DNA of 64,000 nucleotides, from contig NZ_VRYY01000111.1 in assembly GCF_015731765.1 (NCBI RefSeq), positions 1-64,000 of the forward strand, in the 5' to 3' direction. The notes below the pieces were generated by a model. The model saw nothing but the letters and a program-made list of their open reading frames with translations, did not search any database and was not told the origin of the DNA. The stretch is from Nitratidesulfovibrio oxamicus. GTDB lineage: Bacteria > Desulfobacterota > Desulfovibrionia > Desulfovibrionales > Desulfovibrionaceae. The translations under genes and the position numbers were made by a program. Positions 1-8,804 of the stretch are shown here, piece by piece; position 1 is the stretch's first letter; the number at the start of each line of letters is the position of its first letter.

Positions 1-102
1 CAAGCGGCGAGAGCCAGAGCCCGAGGATACCGAAATGTGGAGAACTTCATCACCATGGTCTACCTGATCGCGGCCCCGATTCAGGTCGTGGTGGCTTCAT
101 GA
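1..102 (+). pseudogene. ISL3-like transposase, C-terminal end only
   Basis: The window opens inside a reading frame of 33 residues that stops at 100-102. The residues ARGYRNVENFITMVYL resemble the conserved C-terminus of ISL3-type transposases. The body of the gene lies outside the window, so it cannot be told whether it is intact. The family call rests on this short motif alone. Confidence 0.45.
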
Positions 103-260
103 ATTCCACATCAAACGTCGAAGAACCCTATTTTTCAAGGTGGCTAGCAAAATCATATGCGTCGCGAGTCTTGATTCAAGTTGTACATGGTAATGCTTTG
201 TTGTTGTCCGGCAGGGTGTTGTGGGTGGACCAGTCCCCACGAGTTGTACCACTCATTGTG

Positions 261-1051
261 TTAGTCTGTGCTGCCCACTTGAGTCCAGCGCCCCCCCCAG
301 GGGGAGCACCCTGCCCCACGGGGTAGGGTGGCGACCGGCGCTGGCGGACTTTGCCCCAGCGAGCTATGCGGCCTGAACGTGTTATATCTTGCCGCCACAT
401 TTCCAGAACCACCTGTGCCTCCCGGAGCGTATAGAACAGCTCCCCGCTTAGCTTCTCATCCCGGATTTTGCCGTTGAAGCTCTCGCAGTAGCCGTTCTCC
501 CAGGGAGAACCAGGCTCAATGAACAACGTCTTCACGCCGACCTTGCCGAGCCAGTTTCAACGAACAACCGTGCCAAGCAGTGCAACACATCGTCGGAGCG
601 GAGCTGCCTGAAAACCTCAAGCGCCAGGCACTCCCGAGTGAACTCGTCGATGACCACGAGGATGTGAAACGCCCGGCCTTCGTGCGTTCGGTCCATTACG
701 AAGTCATACGACCAGACATGGTTGGGCCAGCAAGGCCGTAGCCGGACGCATGAACCATCGTTGAGCCAGAGCCTACTGCGCTTCGGCTGCTTTTGCGGAA
801 CCTTCAGCCCTTCCTGACGCCAGATGCGCTCAATGCGTTTGTGGTTTACCAGCCCCCCCCCGCTCAAGCAAAGCCTGGATGCGGCGATACCCGTACCGGC
901 CATACTCGCTGGCGAAATGGATGATGGCCGCCTTCAGCGGTTCTTCATCACTGGCTATGCTGGGGCGGTATCGCTGGGTCGCCCGAGGTTGCTCCAGCAA
1001 GCGGGACACTCGCCGCTCCGGCACATGAAGAACCGCACGCACATGAGCCAC
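261..1051 (-). pseudogene. IS3-type transposase orfB (DDE), frameshifted and internally deleted
   Basis: Pieces in different frames rebuild an IS407-type OrfB. An N-terminal part (from about 1051) contains YGYRRIQALLER. A middle part contains WSYDFVMDRTHEGRAF (first catalytic Asp region). A C-terminal part contains SPWENGYCESFNGKIRDE (catalytic Glu region) and YNTFRPHSSLG. The first frame break is at a nine-base C run at 853-861. Near 540-560 about 20 residues are missing, including the segment that should carry the second catalytic Asp. Another shift falls near 393. This is clearly dead. Confidence 0.85.
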
Positions 1052-1074
1052 ACATTTCCGGCGCCGGGAAGGGC

Positions 1075-1358
1075 TCAGAAGTTTCCCATTGCCGCCTCCT
1101 GCAAGATGAGCTTGTCCAAGGTTAACTCTGCCACGGCCTTCTTCAGCCAGGCGTTTTCACCCTCCAGCGCCTTCAGCTTCTTGGCTTGGTCAACCTTCAG
1201 CCCGCAGCACTCGTTTCGTCAACGGTAGAACGCCTGCTCACAGCCCCCAAGCGATAGGAGCGTCTCGCCCCCCCCCCCGCCTCGCCCTTGAACAAAGAAG
1301 CCCCGGCCTCACGCAGCTTGGCGATTTTCTGCTCAGGCGCTTGTCCCCTTCTGCCCAT
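1075..1358 (-). pseudogene. IS3-type orfA, frameshifted with nonsense change
   Basis: The frame begins MGRRGQAPEQKIAKLREA and loses phase in an eleven-base C run at 1268-1278. In the restored frame ETLLSLGGCEQAFYR is followed by TGA where a Trp is normal, then KVDQAKKLKALEGENAWLKK, the leucine-zipper part of OrfA. A run-length change plus a point nonsense mutation means this is genuine decay, not only a sequencing slip. Confidence 0.75.
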
Positions 1359-1414
1359 TGCCTGCCTCCATGGCCCAAAGACAAACAAAATCCCTAGGGC
1401 TAGGGGGCAGGTCA

Positions 1415-1867
1415 GGATCGTAACGTTCTTCGCGCAATGCAACTGATCATGACTGCACACGCTATGTGCGTTCAAAAAAATAGCCCAAAATTCGCATCCA
1501 AAGCCCCACCGAATGTGCAGTAAGCAACCTTGATCAATTCCGAAAAAACGTGGTAAAGGGACTCCGGCGAGAGCCCCAAGGCAAGCTTCGTGATGAGTGT
1601 CCTTCGACGGCGTGGGGTCACCTGGCGGGGAATAGGGGGGTGACTGAAGACTGGCGCCAACGCTTCAACGCGGCGGCCCTATTCAAGCTCAAGCAATATG
1701 CCTCGGAAGCTCTGAGGCAAAAGAACCGCCTCTACATCATCGGGGCGGTCACCTTCAAGAATTGAGCGCCAAAAAAAATCCGATAAGACTGGCATGTACA
1801 TTTGGCTGATACCAGCGGGCTGACAGTCCAGGGTAGCGGAAGCACACATTTACCTGAGGAGAGAGAT
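1415..1867. other. Intergenic region without a convincing gene
   Basis: Short frames exist on both strands (for example 1550-1765 plus) but none has a ribosome binding site or a recognisable family. It may hold decayed sequence between the insertion element and the next gene. Confidence 0.4.
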
Positions 1868-2794
1868 ATGCACCCATGTATCTTGCTTAAAATTATGATC
1901 GGTGCTTTTGCCATGATATTATTGAGTTCTGGGGGGACCCTATCGAATACGTTACAACAAAACATCCCTTCCGACAACAACGTTTCCAATTTAATTCAAG
2001 ACCGTGCTCATGCCGATACACATGACAACAAACCCATTCTATATGCAGGAGCAACCTCTAACACATCAAAGAGTGCGCAGCCATCTGCAAATCCGCAAGC
2101 GCACAAGAAATTCGACATCATGGGGGTTGTAATACCCTCTCAAAGAGATAACGCCAGCTTAACACTAATTAAAAACGCTCAAATCAATACATTTAAAATA
2201 TCTGGGACAGTACGCGGAGGGGGGTATGAGACTTCTTCGTTAAATTTCGGCATTCGAGGCGACAACGAAACATCTGAATACAAAGAACGCATTTATGGCG
2301 TATGCAGTGTTGCCGACACTGATGAGCTTATTGCGATAAGTCGTTTTGTTTCGTTCAACAAAGGACACCGACCAACAAAAGACGTTCTTCTAAATCAATT
2401 CATTGAAAAGTATGGCGAACCAATACATGGACCCAAAATAGACTCGGTAAACAGCCACTACTATTGGACTATTAACACCGATGACAAGTATTTGGGGCGA
2501 TCTGTTAACAACCTCCAAGACGCCATTGAGCGCGTGATGGAGATGGCTGAAGGTCAATATAATGCAAGCATAAGCACTCTGTCAGGCGCAGGCACCGTGC
2601 TGCATGTTCGCATCAGCACGGAGCTCATGGGACCCGGCAAGGATACAATCGCTGATCGCTTGTATTATGCTATCGTTGATTTCCCGCGCGCTGTTAAGTC
2701 ATACAATCACTTACGGTCGACACTTGAGTCTGGGGCAAATCAAACTAGACAACAAGAGAAGGCCAAGGCTGAGGCAGTCAAACCAGCGATATAA
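1868..2794 (+). CDS. Exported protein of unknown function
   Basis: A 308-residue protein. The start at 1868 is chosen because GAGGAGAG lies just upstream and the protein then opens with a signal peptide (MHPCILLKIMIGAFAMILLS); a longer frame upstream has no such support. After a low-complexity Ser/Asn/Gln region there is a globular part with FGIRGDNETSEYKERIYG and a KYGEP motif around the middle, then a basic, Gln/Lys-rich tail. No family was recognised. The gene is clearly more AT-rich than its neighbours, which suggests foreign origin. It is probably periplasmic or surface-exposed. Confidence 0.75.
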   Translation: MHPCILLKIMIGAFAMILLSSGGTLSNTLQQNIPSDNNVSNLIQDRAHADTHDNKPILYAGATSNTSKSAQPSANPQAHKKFDIMGVVIPSQRDNASLTLIKNAQINTFKISGTVRGGGYETSSLNFGIRGDNETSEYKERIYGVCSVADTDELIAISRFVSFNKGHRPTKDVLLNQFIEKYGEPIHGPKIDSVNSHYYWTINTDDKYLGRSVNNLQDAIERVMEMAEGQYNASISTLSGAGTVLHVRISTELMGPGKDTIADRLYYAIVDFPRAVKSYNHLRSTLESGANQTRQQEKAKAEAVKPAI

Positions 2795-2982
2795 GTTGGT
2801 ACTTCGCGGATAAAGAGCGCAGATGCGGTATTGAGCAGTCGCTGCTGACTTCTGTGAAGAGCTAGCATTCTTCCGACGCAGCCGCCCGATGGGGGCTAAT
2901 CAGACTGCCCGCAACCCTGCGCCCCCTCTTCCGGCTGCCCCCACAGAAAGTCCATCACGGAATGCCTGCTCGGGGGCAGCCC

Positions 2983-3423
2983 TTAAACATTTTTGCTTTG
3001 GTGCGCCAACTCATGCCTGAAATGCCCGCCGAACAATATCATGGCTGCCGTTCCAGAATCCGCTCCTTGTGAGCGCCTGGCACAGGGAGCCCTGCGCTCG
3101 ATGCCTTCCAACTGCAGGAACAGTTCATAGGGATCACTATCGGCACGTCCGCAGAATCCCCGGCCATTGTCCGAACGCACCGTGACGCCCGACACTCGTA
3201 CTCTTTGAGAAAAGTACAGCCCGAACTCGCTAAGCATGTGTATCGCACCGTAACCGGCAATTGCTGGCATATCGCCTACTGAAGGCGTAGCCACGTGGCA
3301 ACTGATGACCCATTGCTTGTCATCTTCGAGATACAGCGCCTGAATCTCGACATAGGCATGGTCGAGATACGGCTTGAAGCCCAGATCATCAAAAACTGAA
3401 TACGACGTTTGGGTATCGCTCAT
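2983..3423 (-). CDS. Hypothetical protein, doubtful
   Basis: A 146-residue frame. The first 110 residues (for example VEIQALYLEDDKQWVISC) look protein-like. The last third is Arg/Ala-rich and may be read-through of degraded DNA. The start has only a weak ribosome binding site. A 13-base C run (3482-3494) lies 59 bases upstream. It could be a remnant of a longer gene; no function can be given. Confidence 0.35.
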   Translation of the reverse strand: MSDTQTSYSVFDDLGFKPYLDHAYVEIQALYLEDDKQWVISCHVATPSVGDMPAIAGYGAIHMLSEFGLYFSQRVRVSGVTVRSDNGRGFCGRADSDPYELFLQLEGIERRAPCARRSQGADSGTAAMILFGGHFRHELAHQSKNV

Positions 3424-3481
3424 GACATCCGCGAGGGTTTGTACTTACAACGGGTGAGAACCAGCCCTTGTGCCCGACCAG

Positions 3482-3494
3482 CCCCCCCCCCCCC
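3482..3494. repeat. 13-base poly(C) tract
   Basis: Thirteen consecutive C residues in an intergenic region between the doubtful minus-strand frame and the HIT gene. It is the longest homopolymer noticed in the window. Tracts of this length are prone to slippage and also to sequencing error. Confidence 0.9.
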
Positions 3495-3700
3495 AAGGCA
3501 ACCTTACCGCCCGTTGTTATGCCAGAGCCACGCCCTATGTAAACACCACAGGCACATGAGAATAATCAGGCAGTTGCTCATACCGATCATCACTTGCCAA
3601 GGAGAACGCCGCCGGGCAGAAGGGGCAGGAATTCGCACGCGGCCGTGCAGGCTGGTATGTTTGCGCCGAGAACCCCGCCATATCCCGCCGGAGAGGATCC

Positions 3701-4129
3701 ATGACGACTGACGCCACAGATTACCCCAACACGGCCTACGCGGCAGACCGGCAGGCAGGCTGCCCCTTCTGCGACGAAGGCGTGGCCGCCCGGGCGCAGC
3801 ACGTGCACGGCACCTGCCTTGCGCTGCCGGACAAGTACGCCGTCACGCCCGGGCACATGCTGATCATCCCCCGGCGGCACGTGACAGACTGGTTCGGCCT
3901 GACGGATCAGGAACGGCGCGACGCGGACGAGATGATCCGCCAGTTGCGGGCGCACATCACGGCGACCGACAGCAGCGTGGCCTGGTTCAACATCGGCGCC
4001 AACTGCGGCGAGGAAGCCGGACAGACCATTTTCCATGCCCACATCCACCTCATACCGCGCCGCAAGGGCGACTGCCCGGACCCGCGCGGCGGCGTGCGCG
4101 GGGTGATACCCGGGCGCATGGGGTATTGA
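3701..4129 (+). CDS. HIT-family nucleotide-binding hydrolase
   Basis: A 142-residue histidine-triad protein. The signature HAHIHLIPR is at residues 112-120, with His112, His114 and His116 in the HxHxH arrangement used to attack the alpha-phosphate of nucleotide substrates. A CPFC pair at residues 21-24 matches the zinc-binding N-terminus of many HIT proteins. GHMLIIPRRHV near residue 51 is the conserved core strand. GGAGAGG precedes the ATG. Length is normal. The substrate is probably an adenosine phosphoramidate or dinucleotide polyphosphate (family knowledge). It stands alone and is cytoplasmic. Confidence 0.93.
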   Translation: MTTDATDYPNTAYAADRQAGCPFCDEGVAARAQHVHGTCLALPDKYAVTPGHMLIIPRRHVTDWFGLTDQERRDADEMIRQLRAHITATDSSVAWFNIGANCGEEAGQTIFHAHIHLIPRRKGDCPDPRGGVRGVIPGRMGY

Positions 4130-4320
4130 GGGTGGGCGGCCTGCTACGCCCGCGACTTCTCGAGAAGTCAATTAGAAAAAAACAAATAGTTCTCAAGGAG
4201 TGGCAGGATATACATAACCCAAAGCTTCCCGATTCCAAAAAACCGCGTTCAAACTCAGCCCCCCCCACGCCGCACATGTCACACTTCCTACACTACCAGC
4301 TGACAAGGAGTTGCAGGCCC
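4130..4320. other. Leader region of exported-protein operon
   Basis: Non-coding stretch with an eight-base C run at 4259-4266. A reading frame continues through it but lacks a start with a ribosome site. AAGGAGT at about 4307-4313 serves the gene that starts at 4321. Confidence 0.4.
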
Positions 4321-5007
4321 ATGAAACACCGTATCGTCAAACTGGCTTTGGCATTGTCCGCGTCCGCAGCGATTGCGCTGGCCGCTTCCTATTCGCATGC
4401 TGCAGATGCGGCCACAGGCACGGCTGCTGATAGGGCTGGCGAGTTGAAGCAATGGAGAGAGAAATGCAATGATCCCGACCCGGACCTTCGCCTTGCACAC
4501 ATAGAACAGGCAATCGCGACAAACGATGCGCCGGTTCAAAGAATCTGCACCAGAAGCGCCCTTGAAAGCGACAATCTGGACATCAAGAACCTCGGCCTCA
4601 GGGCTGCTATTGCTTCATCAACCCAAATCACCTTCACCGTCGAACAGTCCCCCGGCCTCATAGAGGCCTTCAAAAAGGCCGGAAACGACGAAAGGGCGCT
4701 TAATCAAGTCAACGACTCCTACCTCAACAGACACTGGAATTACCTGAAAAACGGTCTCGTTTTTCTCGTTGACGGCGCCAAGGTCACCGGTTCCAGCTCC
4801 GTCTGGTTCTGCATGGTCGACTGCCAGCGCAGGGATGATACGTACAAAGGCAATGCTGTCGTAACCGGCAACAAAATCTCTTGGGTTGGCCGCACCAGCC
4901 TTGGCACTTGCACCCTTAACCTCACCCTGGAGAAAGGCGGAGAACTCAAGGGCATGTTCCAGGTCGACAAAGAACCGGCATTCCCTGTATCCGTCAAGCT
5001 TTTGTAA
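4321..5007 (+). CDS. Exported protein of unknown function (operon gene 1)
   Basis: A 228-residue protein with a clear signal peptide (MKHRIVKLALALSASAAIAL, cleavage probably after SHA at about residue 27). The start is set by AAGGAGT upstream. The mature part has an N-terminal helical region (KQWREKCNDPDPDLRLAHIE) and a C-terminal beta-rich region with a WFCMVDCQRR cysteine pair. No family was recognised. It leads a run of four same-strand genes that all encode exported or membrane proteins, with gaps of 37, 11 and 9 bases, so they are probably co-transcribed and act in or beyond the periplasm. Confidence 0.85.
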   Translation: MKHRIVKLALALSASAAIALAASYSHAADAATGTAADRAGELKQWREKCNDPDPDLRLAHIEQAIATNDAPVQRICTRSALESDNLDIKNLGLRAAIASSTQITFTVEQSPGLIEAFKKAGNDERALNQVNDSYLNRHWNYLKNGLVFLVDGAKVTGSSSVWFCMVDCQRRDDTYKGNAVVTGNKISWVGRTSLGTCTLNLTLEKGGELKGMFQVDKEPAFPVSVKLL

Positions 5008-5044
5008 TCAAGACTCAAGAATCCATAGCAGGGAGAAGTGCGGA

Positions 5045-5776
5045 ATGTCGTCTTGCAGCACAACACATGCAACAACCATACTCTTGTGCGCATACCTCTT
5101 GCTACTGCCAACTGGCATCGCCCATAGTGCTGCAGACCCCCTCCCCTTGAGGGCGGACCAGACATCGTTCCGGGAAGCGTACGATCAGGCCGTGCCGGTT
5201 TCGAGCAGTGCCATCGTGGGAGTCCGGATCGGCGATCCTAGCGGAAACGTCAACATCGGCGACATTCGCCTCCCTGCTATGACTGACAATGCAATATGCG
5301 TCCGAGCCGTAACACAGGATGGACGGTTCTCGGCAAACAACCTCTACAAGGCAGAATCCCCGTCTTCGCCAGGGCCTACCGCACGCCTTTTACCGGTCAC
5401 CTTGCGCTACGGAAGCATCCTCTCCGGATACCAAATGGATTCTTTCGCTCTCAAGGCCTTCACGTCTCACGCTGGCAGCTGCGATCCTGAAGACGCGATA
5501 CACTTGCCGCAACTCCTTCCCCCAAATGGGCAGACACGAAAGTTGTCGATCCTTGTCAACTCTAGTGGCCGCTACACTTCAATGCAAATTCACGGCATGA
5601 AAAAGATTCCCTGCTCCAACGTTTCCCATGGGGCAAGAATCGCCTATGACAAGCAATGCGTTGCCGATCTATCCGACATCCCCCCCGGTACGACAGACAT
5701 CCTGATCACCCTGGATGACGACTTCCGCGAGGAAACAACCAGACTCAAGGTCATGATTCCGCCTCCGGGTCTTTGA
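5045..5776 (+). CDS. Exported protein of unknown function (operon gene 2)
   Basis: A 243-residue protein starting at 5045 after GCAGGGAGAAG. It opens with a signal peptide (THATTILLCAYLLLLPTG, likely cut after AHS). The mature region contains several cysteines, at CVRAV, GSCDPED, IPCSNV and KQCVADLSD, which suggests disulfides. No domain was recognised. It lies 37 bases after gene 1. Its stop lies 11 bases before the start of the membrane protein gene, whose ribosome site overlaps the stop. Confidence 0.85.
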   Translation: MSSCSTTHATTILLCAYLLLLPTGIAHSAADPLPLRADQTSFREAYDQAVPVSSSAIVGVRIGDPSGNVNIGDIRLPAMTDNAICVRAVTQDGRFSANNLYKAESPSSPGPTARLLPVTLRYGSILSGYQMDSFALKAFTSHAGSCDPEDAIHLPQLLPPNGQTRKLSILVNSSGRYTSMQIHGMKKIPCSNVSHGARIAYDKQCVADLSDIPPGTTDILITLDDDFREETTRLKVMIPPPGL

Positions 5777-5787
5777 GGGAGCACGGC

Positions 5788-6762
5788 ATGGCTACTGACA
5801 CCGTAATGAAACCGGTGCGTTCCCTGCTTACGCGATTGAAACCCAGAAAAAGCGTATCCACGCTGATTGCAAGCACGCTCCTGATCACCCTTGTCATCAT
5901 TGGCTTCATGCGCTTCCTGCCAGAACGGAAGCCCTACGTGTCAATTTCGGCCAATTCGGAATTCGCCACCTACAGGGTAACAAGGGAAAAAGCAGCCGAG
6001 GTTCCACTGAACGAGGCGGCATACCGGGGCGACATCGCCAGTTGCCCGCGACTGGAAGAACTGACTGGCAAAAAAGCCCTTACTGGCCGTCTGGAGCCGT
6101 CCACGGGTTCCATCGTCACCTACCGTAACTATGATGGTGAAATTGCAATTGCAGTATCGGCGGGCCCTCATGGCCCCGGGACATTGAACTTCGCTGATGG
6201 CCCCCCGTGCTCCTTGGGAACCCGCTCGATCTTTGTTCTGAATGGCAAAACAGGATCCGTCCCTCCACTTCCGATTGCCGGACCGGCGGATATCGGACGT
6301 GAATACGGAGAACCACCGATCCCAGACGGCCAGCGGCATCATCCGACAGACCACATGTCGGCAGGTTCCATACAGATTTTCGGACGCTCGCGGCTCGCCC
6401 CATATCTGGGTGCATTGTACCCGGTTTCATCAGCTTCTTTCCCTCTACCCGCAGGAGGGCGTCTTTCATCGGGGGACAACCTTTCCCCCTCCGGGCAACA
6501 TGCACAGGCCGAACCCTGGTACGGCATTGCAGAAGTCCGCAATGACGGTTTCAGAATTTCCGCCACAACTGCAACCGCCAACCTCTATCTATACCGACCC
6601 GGCGCAACCGGAGAGACAGAGCGTTTCGCTCTTGATGCCTTCGTCGGCCCGCTCTCCGACCCCAGTGTAATCTTGCTGACCGTGTTTTTTGCCATCGTAA
6701 CGATGACCTTGAAGTCAGTGAGTGTCGTCATCACCCTTCTGCGTGACGACAAGGGGAAATAA
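5788..6762 (+). CDS. Membrane-anchored protein of unknown function (operon gene 3)
   Basis: A 324-residue protein. The start at 5788 has GAGGGA upstream. An N-terminal hydrophobic segment lies at about residues 22-41 (STLIASTLLITLVIIGFMRF) and a second one at about 292-315 near the C-terminus (ILLTVFFAIVTMTLKSVSVV). The large middle part is probably periplasmic. It contains CPRLEELTGKKALTGR and a long Pro/Gly-rich region. No family was recognised. It may tether the soluble products of the operon to the inner membrane; that role is an inference from topology. Confidence 0.82.
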   Translation: MATDTVMKPVRSLLTRLKPRKSVSTLIASTLLITLVIIGFMRFLPERKPYVSISANSEFATYRVTREKAAEVPLNEAAYRGDIASCPRLEELTGKKALTGRLEPSTGSIVTYRNYDGEIAIAVSAGPHGPGTLNFADGPPCSLGTRSIFVLNGKTGSVPPLPIAGPADIGREYGEPPIPDGQRHHPTDHMSAGSIQIFGRSRLAPYLGALYPVSSASFPLPAGGRLSSGDNLSPSGQHAQAEPWYGIAEVRNDGFRISATTATANLYLYRPGATGETERFALDAFVGPLSDPSVILLTVFFAIVTMTLKSVSVVITLLRDDKGK

Positions 6763-6771
6763 GGAACTGCT

Positions 6772-7884
6772 GTGCTCATTTCAAAAAATATTATCGCCTG
6801 CATCATTGTCCTTATTTCAATAAATGCTGCGTCGGCAGAGCCTGTTTTTGTCCGCTCAAGAAGTGGAGAGTACGGACAGGGGTGGCTATTTGGATCTCCT
6901 CAAACAGGTCGCTGCTGGATCGCCGTTCCCGCTCACGTCATACGGTCTCCGGAGACAGGCACACTAGATCCCTTTCACTACACTGACATGCAGGGAATTT
7001 CAGGGGAAACAGACAGACCCGTTTCCGCTGAAACAGGCTCTCACGCTTCTGCGGCGGACAATGAATCGCAAGACCTCGCTTTTGCCCAGGTAACAGCCGG
7101 CAGGCAGGCCGGAGACTGCCAATCAAGACTTGGCGTTCCAACATATCGATACGAATCCATTGTCCGGAGAGCGCAATCATTCAACGTAATGCACATGCTG
7201 GCCACCAGCTATCACACCTTTCCTGCCAATCTTGCTGCCGGAGCAGTCGATCAATACGGTGGTGCCATCATCGAATTCCGCATTACGGGCGAGACTGCTG
7301 CAGAAGCCCTGAAGAAAGGAATCAGCGGAGCAACCATAGCAACCAACGACGGAAAAGAGTCTGTCCCCGTCGCCATGACCCTCAGAATAAAAAGCAACAC
7401 AACGACATTACGGGCGATGCGATACGACTACATAAAGGAAAGATTCGCGTCAGCAGAAGTACAATCCAGTTCCGGCACACTGCCCGTACCATCCAGGCTC
7501 AGCATTCCATATACCATACTCGGAATAACAAACACCCCTATGGATGGGGATACAGGCGCTACGGGGCTGCAATCCGCGAGCGGCTGCTGGCGATCGAAAG
7601 CTACCCCCGGGGCGCGCACCGTGGACCTGACAATCAATGTCAATGCCACAACGCAGCGCATCAAAGCCGTCCGGGTTGTCACTGCCCCCTGCGGGAGCAT
7701 CCCTTTGAAATACTGGGTGGACCAGCGCATCAAGGAAGATGCCCCATGGGAATACGTGACGGCCTGCGAACAGCCCGCCGACAGCTCCGTCGATTGCAGA
7801 ATAGACCTTGCTACTCCCAGGCAGTTACGGTTCAGGTTTGATGCCCGGACACCGGTAGCAATCAACGCACTGCTGCTGCAGTAA
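6772..7884 (+). CDS. Secreted trypsin-like serine protease (operon gene 4)
   Basis: A 370-residue protein with a GTG start nine bases after the previous gene, preceded by AAGGAA. A signal peptide covers residues 1-22 (cut after ASA). A trypsin-like triad can be proposed: His55 in WIAVPAHVI, Asp101 in SQDLAFAQV and Ser185 in KGISGAT (GxSG). Spacing is acceptable for a small chymotrypsin-fold domain. A C-terminal region of about 180 residues with paired cysteines (SGCWRS, APCGS, TACEQ, VDCRI) follows and is unassigned. The protease call rests on these motifs; overall similarity cannot be tested here. It is probably periplasmic. Confidence 0.65.
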   Translation: MLISKNIIACIIVLISINAASAEPVFVRSRSGEYGQGWLFGSPQTGRCWIAVPAHVIRSPETGTLDPFHYTDMQGISGETDRPVSAETGSHASAADNESQDLAFAQVTAGRQAGDCQSRLGVPTYRYESIVRRAQSFNVMHMLATSYHTFPANLAAGAVDQYGGAIIEFRITGETAAEALKKGISGATIATNDGKESVPVAMTLRIKSNTTTLRAMRYDYIKERFASAEVQSSSGTLPVPSRLSIPYTILGITNTPMDGDTGATGLQSASGCWRSKATPGARTVDLTINVNATTQRIKAVRVVTAPCGSIPLKYWVDQRIKEDAPWEYVTACEQPADSSVDCRIDLATPRQLRFRFDARTPVAINALLLQ

Positions 7885-8023
7885 TCCGCAGCGGCATCAG
7901 ACCATATTTTTTCAAAGCGCTGCAATTAGTTCCGTTAATAACGGAACGCTGACTGCGAAGCCCTTCCATGGGCACTCGCCAACTCTTTCAGGCTCACCAA
8001 AAAGCCGATCAAGACACACACCA

Positions 8024-8050
8024 GAAAGGGGGCCTGCAGCCCCCTTTTTT
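8024..8050 (+). terminator. Intrinsic terminator of exported-protein operon
   Basis: The stem AAAGGGGG pairs with CCCCCTTT around a short loop and is followed by six T on the plus strand. It lies between the operon end (7884) and the convergent MucR-like gene, and may work in both directions. Confidence 0.8.
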
Positions 8051-8076
8051 CATCGCACGGGCCTTTACCCTGCGCG

Positions 8077-8454
8077 TCATGCCTTCTTCGGTCTGCCCTT
8101 TGCCTTGGGCTTGGCCGGGGCCGCCTTGGCAGCCTTGCCGGTGGCCGGTGCAGCTTCGGCAGCCTTGGGCTTCGCCCCGGCGGTCGCACGGCGGCGCTCC
8201 CACAACTGCATTTCCTTCATCTTCTTGCGGCGAGCCCGCACAAGGGCCTTGCAGGCAAGCGGAGCGCCCTTCTTCAGCCCCCACTTCTCGCGGTAGGCGT
8301 CGGCATCCAGGCCGTGCAGGGCCAGATGCTTAGCCGTGATGATCTTGCACACCTTGCCGCATTCAAGACAGATGACAGTCGTTTCCCTGATGGACTTCGC
8401 AGCGTCCGCCTTCGCAATGGCGGCAGGTGCTGCCCCTAAGGGTTCGGCGCCGAG
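8077..8454 (-). pseudogene. MucR/Ros-like zinc-finger regulator, probably 5'-truncated
   Basis: The frame is open from just inside a TAG at 8455-8457 but has no ATG, GTG or TTG with a ribosome site before the zinc finger. A protein beginning at the first ATG (8352) would lose the finger's cysteines. The finger reads CLECGKVC with a KHLALHG histidine pair, followed by DADAYREKWGL, the signature of the Ros/MucR family of DNA-binding regulators. The tail is Ala/Lys/Pro-rich. The usual N-terminal region is missing, and the 35-nt repeat at 8496 lies directly upstream, so an insertion or deletion probably removed the start. A rare start codon is possible. Confidence 0.7.
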
Positions 8455-8495
8455 CTACGACAGGGCCTGCAGGCAACCTGACCAGCACCCGCCGG

Positions 8496-8530
8496 GCACG
8501 GCAGTGTCAGGTGAATACTATCTCTGTACA
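8496..8530 (+). repeat. 35-nt repeat, copy 1 (possible insertion-element end)
   Basis: This stretch (GCACGGCAGTGTCAGGTGAA and the following 15 bases) recurs at 22988-23022 with one mismatch in the same orientation. Both sides of this copy hold genes that appear to have lost their 5' ends, as expected for a scar of an insertion element or a solo end. No transposase is next to it. Confidence 0.75.
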
Positions 8531-8699
8531 GAAAGGATTTACGCAATGAAGAGTACTGTCCCACGTCCGACAAGGTTTCTATCACCTGGGTCCTTTCCCA
8601 GGACAAAACGAACTTCCAACTGAACCAATACGCCAACGATTCATGGGCGAAGTTCAGGGTACGTTCCGGCGATGTTTTGATGATCATTTATCTCGACTA
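8531..8699 (+). pseudogene. C-terminal fragment of an unknown protein
   Basis: An open frame running out of the 35-nt repeat reads NEEYCPTSDKVSITWVLSQD and ends VLMIIYLD before a TAG at about 8698. It looks like a real protein end but lacks a start, so it is probably the tail of a gene cut at the repeat. No family was recognised. Confidence 0.4.
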
Positions 8700-8804
8700 G
8701 ACAGGCAGTCGGCATGGTGCCCCGCCATGCCGCAAAGCGCATCATCCATCATCTTTTCAGATATACATTACATTCATGATACTGGGGAGATATTCCCAAA
8801 AGCC

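Larger units (their letters stand above)
226..1414 (-). mobile_element. Degenerate IS3-family (IS407-like) insertion sequence
   Basis: Two broken reading frames on the minus strand correspond to IS3 orfA and orfB. The 1403-1414 end reads, on the minus strand, TGACCTGCCCCC, a typical IS407-group terminus. A partly matching TGGACCAGTCCCCA lies at 226-239 and is the probable other end, though the match is imperfect. No clear target duplication was identified. The element carries several frameshifts and a deletion and cannot transpose by itself. Confidence 0.7.

Noticed and set aside
1550-1765. 71-codon plus-strand frame near the IS3 remnant
   Set aside because: No ribosome site and no transposase motif that could be defended.
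3039-3260. 73-codon minus-strand frame
   Set aside because: It lies inside a longer frame of the same strand, has no ribosome site and a composition unlike a protein.
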